This document shows positions 55,677 through 64,000 of a stretch of 64,000 nucleotides of DNA, one piece after another. Both the position numbers and the translations under genes were made by a program. Source of the stretch: Glebionis coronaria. Taxonomy: Eukaryota > Streptophyta > Magnoliopsida > Asterales > Asteraceae. Position 1 is the first letter of the stretch, and every line of letters begins with the position of its first letter. The notes below the pieces were generated by a model. That model saw only the letters and a list, made by a program, of their open reading frames with translations. It was not told the origin of the DNA and made no database searches. Location: assembly GCA_025667525.1 (NCBI GenBank), contig CM046882.1:529157473-529221472 (forward strand), read 5' to 3'.

Positions 55677-58600
55677 TGTAACACCCTCATATAGCAGCGG
55701 AAGCTAATCTGGGATATTACTTTCAAGGTATCATAGTCATAATAATAGAGAAATACTCAAAGAGACATTTTATAAAAATTTACGTTATCATTCATTTATT
55801 CATCAGAGTTTTAATAAAAACAATTGTACATACAATGTACATTACATGTTCCCAAAGATTTAGTCTTATTTATTAGAATTATAAATTTTCAAGATACACC
55901 ATCTTCAGCCCGCCAGTCTTCATTCACGTGAGATACGTGCTTAAAAGTAAACACAATGATTGGGTAAATTTATAGGTTTAAACAATATTTGAATACAAGT
56001 ATGAATTTAGGGATACATTGTTATAAACCCATCATTTAAAATCATCGATTCTTTATTATTATTGCACTAGCTCATGACTCCACGTCTAGACATTATCAGA
56101 AAAACCAACAAAATGCCCTTATGCAGGAAGTTTTCCAGACTATGTAGAGTTTAACAAATAAAGCATATCTGTTTAGCCTATGTAGGAACCTTTAGTTGCT
56201 AGCTAGCGTGACTTGCCCAGATAGAGGATGTCATTCCTCAATAGTACTATTAATAATATTAACGCTCATTTTAAAAATGATTAGCGGTCCACGATTAAAA
56301 AGGGACTTAATGACAATACGTAAACGTAGTGTCAATAATCATATCAAGCAACATACAAAAATACTTTTATTCCAGTTTTAGCATATACCCCCCTCACGGG
56401 TTTTCAAATCATTTACAAACTTTCAAATGTGAGACTATGAACTCACTTTAGCTTATAGAGTCTTGAATTACTTTGGATTCATAATTGGTCTCACAAATCT
56501 GGGTAGACATACAAATATGTATATATATCAAGTCGTAATATCTGAGTTCAATCTCTTTAAGTAATAATTATATTTTCTTTGATTCATATATTTTGGAATT
56601 ATATCATCATTGTTTGGGCCATTAAACTCAAAATCCATTCTATAAACGTTTGAGGAGCGAGGGCACTTAAAATCGTAAACCCAACCACTCAGTTAGAACG
56701 TAATATCAAGATGCAACATCTTTGTATAAAGTTCCCTACTAACATGAAACATTATATATTGCCTCATTATTATGTTTTATATTCTTTAGTTTTAAAATTG
56801 GCAAAAATAGTCCTTTTAGTTATAAGGTTGGTCTATTTATAGTTTTAACCCCTAAAGTATATATTTTTAATATTTACATTTTCAACCTTCAAATATTAAC
56901 CTTAGGGTTTCAAGCCTTTCAAAATTAATACTTATAGTTTTAACTTTGATAAAATGACACTTTTGGCCCAAAATGTTTATAGTTTCAAAAATGATAATTT
57001 TAGTCCCAAGACTTATTTAAGATTACATAACAAGTTCAAAATTGTATCAAATGATCTAGGAACTTATAACAAAGTTTATAAATATATTTATAATTATAAT
57101 AACATTACTTTTCCAAATTTAGCTCTTGAAATGGATTTTAAGTCATTATTTAATGTAAATTACAAAACTAGGGTTTATTATATCTTTAGCTTATAACTTC
57201 TATTTTTAAATGATCATATGAACTCATTCTTTTTATATTAGCTTATTAACATCTTATTAACATTATAACAAGTCTTAGAAAATCATTATAACAAGATCTA
57301 AGCTTATATAACATAGTAATTACCTAGGTAGCTCCAAAATGACTTTTAGGGCTCCTTATGAACTTCTTTTGCTTCTAAAGCTTCAGGAACTTCAATGGCT
57401 ACTTCTTAAACCTGGTTTCTGGTCTCAAGGCTTCCTTAGGACTTTGTTAGAAGTGTAATATCAAAATGTGTGGGTATTGAGGTAAGAAAGTTGGGGATGA
57501 AGTAAAATGTATGCATTTCGCCACTATTTATACCCATTTGAAGCCTAGAATTCTTAGGTCTAGCTTATAAACGTGTTAGGTACTTATAGTGATGATTCAT
57601 GGAAGCTATAGTTGAAGTTATCTAAGGTTTATGGATAAAAATATGTCACAACAACATTTAGATAGGATTGATGATTTAGCAACTACAAGTACGTGATCAA
57701 GCAGCTATTATGGCTTCTAAAAGGCCAAAATATCTTGTAAATATCTGATTTCAAACTTATAATTAGAGGGAAATATTTTAAACTTAGTTTTGGAGGGAAA
57801 AACCAAACCGAGTCTAAAATTAGGGCTGTAACTTTATGGTTTAAAATTCTTGTAATTAAGGCTTTATGAATGTGATTAGTGATGGATTAAGGTGTAATTA
57901 GGGTTTACATAATGTAATTAGTAGTTTTGGTTCCTTGGTTTGAAGTTTAACAAAGCTTTGTAGTGAAATTGGGAAGAAAACCTAGTCGGGTTAGGGTTTC
58001 TAATGATCTAGGGTTAAACCCTTGTTAAACTCATTATCCTTCCTTTAGATACTAATGTAAACTCAATTTATATCCTATAAATTATGTTTTAAGTATCCAA
58101 AAAGGTTCTACACTTGGTTTGATAAGTTATTTTAAGTAAACAATGTCTAAAGAGTGAAAATACCTATTTTGACTTAATTTAAAAATCATGCATTGAAATG
58201 TTGTACCTTGTGCTTTAGAGTACTTGTAAATTTCTATAGGATAATGTTATAACCTAAATGTAATGTTATAAGTGTTGGTAGACTTGTCCTAAAAGACTAA
58301 GTATTGATTCTAAGTCAAATGCTTAATATAAGGGTTTTTAGGTCATTAAGCTTAATAACTTTGTACTTCAGGTAATTAGTGTGTATATCCTCATGTAAAC
58401 TTATTATATTTCTTATATGTTATGTCTATGACTTCTAACGATTCTAAATACTTAGTTTAAGGGTTTGTATAGGGTAATCATAACATATATGCAATTAGGT
58501 TAGCTTATGGTTCTATGCTTTAATAACTTTTACATTGTGATTTAATAATTTGTAACTTAACTTGATATAAATGTATGATCTTAATATAATACTTAGTTAA

Positions 58601-59137
58601 GTTTTATAATTGGTTGCAAAAGATTAGACTTTAATTCAATGTGAAATGGATTTTAGGTGCTAATCCAGGATACTAGGTCTTAGTGCTTGTAATTAGCTTT
58701 AGATGACTTGTACTTAGTATTTTATGATCAAATATTACTTCTAAGTGATAGATTATAACTTGTAGATTTGTATTTGTTACTCATATGTGGATATTTTGTA
58801 GTTATATTACTTGAAACTTTAGTTTATAAGAGATTTTTAGGGTTTCCATGGCTCTTTGATGATTTAGGGCATCTTTGTTATATTTGGAATGTTCTTATTC
58901 ATAATTTATCCATATGATTATTTTTAGAACTCATACCTGATATATACATATTGTTTACAACATATAGGCATATGTTGAAGTGGCAATTGAGTTTGTGAGA
59001 ACCCATATATTCATAAGTCAATCACATATCATAGCATAAGGCAAAAACTTCTTAGTAAATTTACCTCTTTATTTATTTATCAAATGGGAATTACACATAC
59101 ATTGATAATACATTGGTAAAATCTACTAGATGTTATA
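55677..59137 (-). repeat. 5' LTR of the chromodomain Gypsy (3.46 kb)
   Basis: The uninterrupted LTR copy starts on the + strand TGTAACACCCTC next to the primer-binding site and ends ...TAGATGTTATA. It aligns end to end with 43296-43878 plus 47250-50101. It contains no gene. 3.46 kb is long for a plant Gypsy LTR. Confidence 0.85.
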
Positions 59138-59144
59138 CGTTGAA

Positions 59145-61380
59145 TATTCCTCAAAGGTGGCAAAGTGTCCGGTGTATCATTCGCCAGAATCTTGACAAAT
59201 TTGGTTAGTGAAGGTTTAATTATCGCTGATATTGCATTCTTTGTGACATCCTTACACCGTTACAACTAAATCATAAGCAACTCCTCTCTGTTTCCTTTCG
59301 GCTTGAAACTTCTTTTGTGAAGCCACCAAGGTTACCAAAGTCTTGTTCTCCAATTTCTTCTTAGGTAACATACCAATAGTTTTTCCACTCTATTTAATCA
59401 AATACATGTTTGATTTATATTGGCGTGTAGCTTCCACATCATGTTGCCATGGTCTTCCTAAGACTACATGGCATGCCTCCATATCAACAACTTCACAAGT
59501 AACCAACTCGTTGTAATGTTTCCCAATAGCAAGTGTAACCTTACAAATCTAGGTCACCTTAAGCGTCACACCCTTCTTAATCCACCCAATCTGAAAAGGA
59601 CTTGGATAGGGTTTTGATCTGAAGCTTAATCTTTAAACAAAGACTTAGATACCAATTATCGCAACTCCTTCCATCAATGATAATAGAGCAAATCTTTTCG
59701 TTAACCAAGCATTTAGTTTGAAAATTTTTATTTCTTTGTGAAGAGTCACTAACCTTAGGCGAACACAAAGTTCGTTGAACAACATATGTGACTTGTTTCG
59801 TCTCCCCGTCCAAAGGTCCGGCATACTCCAACTCATCATCTCCTTCTTGAAATGCATCGTCAGTAGTTAGTCTGTCATTCCCACTATGCCCCGTTTCACC
59901 AAACCTAAAACACTTGGCATCTATTTTGTCTAATATAAGGGTTGACCGGTTGGCTTTCCTTGTTCTTGTCCACTCTAATTCCACTGGCTTAGAACTTGAA
60001 GTTTTTGTAGAAGTACTTGGAATGGTAGATTGAATGTGGTTGCCATAATATAGTCACTATCCACATTTAAATGCCTAAACCCAACTCTTTTTGAAGCCAT
60101 CCTTTCGGCCTTCATTGCCATGTTTTGTGCTTGATACATGGAATAAATTGGTATTAAGCTCAACCTCTCTTGAATTGAAGAATTTATCCCACATATATAC
60201 CTAGCCGTAGATTGTTTATTTTCTTCACTCAAGTTAAATTGAGCTTGCAACCTTAAAAACTCGCCCATATAGTCGGCTAATGTTCTTTTTCCTTGGACAC
60301 ACGTATAATATTATAGGTAAAGAATTTGTTCAATATCTTAGGCCAAAACCTACCTTTGATCATCCATTTTGTCCTTATTCAAGTATCCACAGGTCATTTG
60401 CCTTGGGCCTCTTCGATTATCTTAGGGGGTGTTTGGATGTGCGGTTAGGAGGAGATTATCTCCAAATCTCAGTTCTAAAATGGAGGTAAGTTAAAAAAAA
60501 AGTGTTTGGGTAATAAATGAAGATAAGTGATTATTTGCGTTTAGAAGCTCCAAAATGAAGTTTTGAAAAAGTTAGTGGGGAGCTACTTATTTCATTTTCA
60601 AAATGGAGTTTTGGAAAAGTAAGCTTTCAAAATGGTATTATCAAATAATCAAATTTGCCAAACACTAAAAAAAAGTGATTATTTGATTATTGCGATTTCA
60701 AACTGGAATATCAAAATCCAAACACTATTTTTTAAAATGGAGTTTTCAAAATGATGATTTTTCAAAATGGAGTTTTCAAAATGAATAATTTGTTTTCAAT
60801 AAGCACATCCAAACACCCACTTATTCACGTGTCCACCAAGATCCCCCTTCCTCACGTAACTTATAAGACACAATGTTCACTTGTTCTTCTTCAGCAACTT
60901 CCATGATGTCAAAAAACTTATCGACCTCATATAATAAATCTAACACCGCCTCATGTCATAATTTATAACAAAGTTAGGAATTGCGACCTTGACCCAATAA
61001 CTTTATCTCTCACCATACCCACGAGGATTAACATTCGGACCAACCATAGTCCTATGTTGATCGCCATTCCTAGGAGCTCTATTGAAGTCCTCCATGACCT
61101 CTTCTTCCTCATCTGAGGATGTCCTCACTCCTCCATATTCAATTTGGAGGCTGGTTACACCCATGATTATCATAAATCCCTCAAAATCGATACAGGATCT
61201 ATGATTATCACTTTCGATACCCTCATAATTTCGATGGTTTCCACCACGATTGCGGATCGTATCTCTTCAAGGAAAATGGACATACTCAGGAATTTGGAAG
61301 TGATATCACTGATCGCACTATCCATCTCTTCGGTTTACTGCACCCCGCCATCGATGCGGGTTTGAGGAACCTCTGCACCA
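59145..61380 (-). pseudogene. Gag-protease of the older Gypsy
   Basis: On the minus strand, gag begins near 61100 (NRAPRNGDQHRTMVGPNVNP). Through stops it reads VDKFFDIMEVAEEEQVNIVS-like text at about 60880-60930, is cut by a MITE, and resumes at 60420 with a KFFTYNIIRV segment and MGEFLRLQAQFNLSEENKQS (60268-60209). A zinc knuckle follows (KCFRFGETGHSGND, one Cys replaced by Phe). The protease shows FQTKCLVNEKICSIIIDGRS (DGxS type) and a VVLGRPWQHDVEATRQYKSN-like end. Many stops show it is inactive. The Cys to Phe change alone would disrupt zinc binding. Confidence 0.8.
60425..60820. mobile_element. Tourist-like MITE in Gypsy gag
   Basis: A 396-bp element is flanked by TTA (60422-60424, 60821-60823). 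Its ends GGGGGTGTTTGGATGTGC and (complement) GTGGGTGTTTGGATGTGC are nearly perfect inverted repeats. Internally, caaaatggagttttgaaaaa-like motifs alternate in repeated form. It interrupts the old Gypsy gag. Confidence 0.88.
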
Positions 61381-61903
61381 CCCAAAATATAAGATACTAA
61401 CAAGCTCTGATACCAATTGACAAAGAACGGAAGCGAGCTATAAATCATAATTCGGGTTCAAGTCGAATTACAAAGGGATTATAGATTAAAGTCGTGATTT
61501 TATTAATAATTCAGTCTCAATACAATAAACCCAAGCCCATGTTGATAGAAAAAATAAACTTGGAGGAAAAGTTAACCAATTCTAGGAAAAAAACAAAATA
61601 AGAAAAGAAATAAAACAATCATGACACAAGTAGAATTACTTCAGTGGGATTACTTCTAAGACTCCATTAGGATTGCTTCCAAACGAGTAACTTCATTAAG
61701 GAACTACACGAGATAATAGAGTTACTACAGGTTAATCCAAAGTAGAGTTACTCCAAATAACTAGCAACCTCAATTTGTTTTATGAGTGTCCTTACTCCTA
61801 CTAGTAATACGTCTTCTCTTGTCATGCTTTAGGTGCTTCACATATTCTTCTGCTAGCTGTTTAATCATGTCCTCATCTATTATATAATCTATATATCTAT
61901 ATA

Positions 61904-62324
61904 TCTATATACTATATATAAAGGGTGCATATACGCATCCTAAATCCAAACCTAACTCCAAACTAAAAGTTAAGATAAACATATTAATAACTTAACCATT
62001 AGATCATTTTTAATCAAAACTCAACTTCAAATCTTGACCATCCATTTCTTTTGTAACAAACTTTTGTAACAATTTATTAAAAACTCATTTTCATTTTTAA
62101 ATTGAAATATCTTTTAACTCATTTATTTTTTCATTATCTAATTTCACCATATTTTTTAAAAAAATTCTCTTTAATTCAACATCCATTTTGATATATTCAC
62201 AATTTTTTTGTTTTTTTTTCATTTTATTTATTTCAATTCAACTTTTTTACATTTTAACGTTAAATCGATTGCTAAAAAATCGTTACTTATTACCCGTCGT
62301 TGCATTGCGCGGGTACTATGCTAG
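61904..62324 (+). mobile_element. Short non-autonomous Helitron upstream of FatB copy D
   Basis: The 3' end has the hairpin ACCCG/CGGGT (about 62292-62313), then CTAG at 62321-62324 and T outside. The 5' end is TCTATATACTATATATAAAG at 61904; TC at 61896 or 61888 is also possible. The first base after the element aligns with 30742 upstream of copy C, so the insertion is in the FatB promoter region. About 421 bp, no coding motif. Confidence 0.75.
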
Positions 62325-62478
62325 TTATACTTACGGAAAAAGTAGGACATGAGAACCAGATAAAGAATTTTAGAAACTCTGTTACCCGCAAGTCTATAAA
62401 TAGTTAATACAGGGAAACAACTTGTATTGCAACTTCAAACTTGTATTTGTAATTCCATCTTCTACAACTTTAGTTATT
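62325..62478 (+). promoter_or_regulatory. Core promoter and 5' leader of FatB copy D
   Basis: About 154 bp between the Helitron and the ATG align with the two flanks of the Helitron in copy C (30742-30803 plus 33648-33726). A TATA box TATAAATA is at 62395-62402, 84 bp before the ATG. This is all that remains of the ancestral FatB promoter before transposon DNA begins. Confidence 0.55.
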
Positions 62479-64000
62479 ATGGCTGCCATTGCCAATGCAT
62501 CTTTCTATGTTAATCCATCGTCACATCATATGAAATCTAGTAATCTTCGAGGCAGGTCCAAGGATGTACATGCTTTGCATCTGTGTTCGCAAGTTAAAAG
62601 TCTTACAAAAGTACATGCTTCAAGAGTTGGTGGCACACATTGTAGCATGAAACCCATGATGATGCTCGACCACAAGAAGACGGAAGCAAACACGATTTCA
62701 CATCCTGATTTGGGCATGATGGTGAACGATGGTTCTGTCTATAGACAAAATATGTATATTAGATCATATGAAATTGGGCCGGATCGAAAGGCTTCTGTAG
62801 AAACACTTTTAAATCATTTGCAGGTATATATATGGTAACTTCTTAATTTATTTAATTTTTATAGCAAATGTACTGCATACTAAATTGTCCAGAATTGGAG
62901 TATGCATGCTTTTACTGAACAATTTCAATTTGAATTCATAGGAAGCAACTATTAATCACTTAAAAACGATTGGGATCTTCCATGATGGATATGGTTTAAC
63001 ACCAGAGATGTACAAAATGAACTTGATATGGGTTGTGGCGAAGATGCAAGTGGAAGTCGACCGCTATCCAGAATGGTACAAATAATTTCTCTACACGTCT
63101 AAACCACAAATGACTTGGCTTTCTAATTTTAGTAGTTATGTAGTGTATCTTTATTGGCTTTGCTAAAACTAAATCTACTATAGGGGTGATGTTGTTCAAA
63201 TCGATACATGGAAAGCTGCCTACGGGAAGATTGGCATGTACTGCAACTCAGTGGTTTATGATTCTACAACACGTGATATATTATTAAGAGCCTCGTGGTA
63301 AAAACATGTCACTTGATAATATAGAAAACTTGGATTACGATAGTTGCGTGGTATTGATGGTGATATATCTCTTGTGTTATCTTGCAGTTCAGTGGTGATG
63401 ATAAATAAAGAGACAAGAAGGATAACCAAAATTCCAAATCAAGTCCGAGCTGAATTAGATGAACACCTTGCGAATACACCGCCAGTAGTCAAACATGATG
63501 CTATAAATTTATCAAAACCAGATGCAAACATTACTCACCATGTTACCAATGGTTTAACGGTTGGTCCAAAAATTATTTGCTTGTAAAATGTTGCCTGTAG
63601 TTATTTTTCTTTATTTCTTACATGTACAACCTTCTTTGTTTCTTGACTGCACAAAATCGCAGCCAAGCTGGAGCGACTTAGATGTTAACCATCATGTTAA
63701 CAATGTGAAATATAGTGGGTGGATCCTTGAGGTAATTGAAATCCTGCTTTCTTATATGATGTATACCCATTGCAAATCGCCTATATTAAGATATTTTATT
63801 GTTACCGCAGAGTGTTCCAAAGACAATCATCAAAGATTATGAGCTTGCTAGCATGACATTAGAGTATTCTCAGGAGTGTTGGATGGATAGTGTGTTGCAG
63901 TCCCACACTTTCGTGAAGGAGGCCGACGACAATGACAAGACAGCTAATTGCAGCCATGTCGACTGCGAGCATCTACTACAGTTTGAGAATGGAGGTGCCG
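62479..64000 (+). CDS. FatB-like acyl-ACP thioesterase copy D, intact to window end
   Basis: Exons are 62479-62823, 62942-63075, 63184-63297, 63388-63559, 63663-63731 and 63811 to beyond 64000, with GT-AG introns and the same sizes as copy C after exon 1 (134, 114, 172, 69 bp). The visible part is open for 341 codons. The enzyme would release fatty acids from acyl-ACP in plastids. The N-terminus (MAAIANASFYVNPSSHHMKS) looks like a transit peptide. The hotdog domain starts at VYRQNMYIRSYEIGPDRKAS. Catalytic-type residues are kept (DVNHHVNNVKY; YSQECWMDSVLQSHT). As in copy C, the hydrophobic stretch of classical FatB before the hotdog domain is absent. Exon 4 starts SVVMINK, with Val where A, B and C have the Trp of (V/L)W(V/L)MxNK. 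The final residues are outside the window. Confidence 0.88.

Larger units (their letters stand above)
43296..59137 (-). mobile_element. Chromodomain Gypsy (Tekay/Del-like) with 3.46-kb LTRs
   Basis: A minus-strand Gypsy is inserted in the RT of an older Gypsy. The 5-bp target repeat is TGTTG (43291-43295) and CGTTG (59138-59142), with one mismatch. LTRs are 43296-50101 (left, enlarged by a nested element) and 55677-59137 (right), each about 3.46 kb without the insertion. Internal parts, right to left, are the primer-binding site (about 55660-55674, TTGGCATCAGAGCC), an extra ORF, gag, protease, RT, RNase H, integrase, chromodomain and a polypurine tract (AAGGGATGGAGA on the minus strand, about 50103-50115). 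LTR termini on the + strand are TGTAACACCC and TAGATGTCATA. Several frame breaks suggest it is inactive. Confidence 0.88.
59138..61903 (-). mobile_element. Older Gypsy element: protease, gag, primer-binding site and 5' LTR
   Basis: This is a minus-strand Gypsy read from the right: LTR (from 61419 rightwards, about 480 bp visible), primer-binding site AATTGGTATCAGAGC (about 61405-61418), gag (61400-59980 with a Tourist MITE at 60425-60820), zinc knuckle and protease (59984-59145). The frame runs to LPPLRNIQ, where the 15.8-kb chromodomain Gypsy is inserted. The RT start is at 43133-43295. No second LTR was found. The exact right LTR boundary is obscured by a Helitron. Confidence 0.8.

Noticed and set aside
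56954..57196. 80-codon frame in the 5' LTR of the chromodomain Gypsy
   Set aside because: It is not preserved in the matching part of the left LTR and has no recognisable motif.
61405..61420. Possible tRNA gene fragments at TGGTATCAGAGC-type sites
   Set aside because: These 12-15-bp matches are retrotransposon primer-binding sites next to LTR ends (also at 10462, 21840, 24672, 44160 and 55660); no tRNA cloverleaf is present.

Overview
This window is nuclear DNA from a eudicot plant. The AT-rich sequence, GT-AG introns, dense Copia, Gypsy, Helitron and MITE content, and retrotransposon primer-binding sites matching plant initiator-Met tRNA all point that way. Details of the SIRE-type Copia gag and the chromodomain Gypsy recall Asteraceae elements, but that placement is inference only.

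The resident genes form a tandem array of plastid acyl-ACP thioesterases (FatB-like), all on the + strand. Copy A (2213-4236) is a pseudogene. Copy B (about 29119-30175) is a pseudogene lacking its 5' half. Copy C (33727-35377) is a complete six-exon gene of 379 codons. Copy E (35856-41677) is a pseudogene scattered over 6 kb. Copy D (62479 to beyond 64000) is intact as far as the window shows. Exon lengths of 134, 114, 172 and 69 bp recur in the copies, so they descend from one gene. No other cellular gene was recognised.

Layout. 1-2212 is the right end of a CACTA transposon whose terminus splits exon 1 of copy A. 2213-8760 is copy A and its 3' flank, interrupted by a restriction-like-endonuclease ORF fragment, a Helitron with a nested MULE-MITE, and a hAT-MITE. 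9025-10430 is a repeat shared with 38.7-40.3 kb. 11761-25961 is a minus-strand Copia element of SIRE type, split inside its integrase by an 8.2-kb Gypsy element (13720-21908) that has an aberrant 5' end. 26-29 kb holds a duplicated AT-rich unit with a Tourist MITE, a Helitron 3' end and a hAT-MITE. 29-42 kb holds FatB copies B, C and E with a 2.8-kb Helitron (helicase remnants), MULE, hAT, CACTA and Stowaway MITEs. 43.3-61.9 kb is a three-level nest: an old Gypsy (gag, protease and start of RT) is split by a chromodomain Gypsy with 3.46-kb LTRs, whose left LTR is split by a 3.37-kb non-autonomous LTR element. Target-site duplications support the nesting. 61.9-64 kb is a short Helitron followed by FatB copy D.

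The most interesting observations are these: a FatB array in which the intact predicted proteins lack the hydrophobic N-terminal segment of classical FatB; two independent Helitrons in the proximal promoters of the two intact copies; a CACTA end nine bases before the exon 1 splice donor of copy A; a palindromic subterminal repeat array in that CACTA element; and a Gypsy copy that appears to have integrated with an inverted 54-bp LTR stub in place of its 5' LTR. No new cellular system outside these themes was found.
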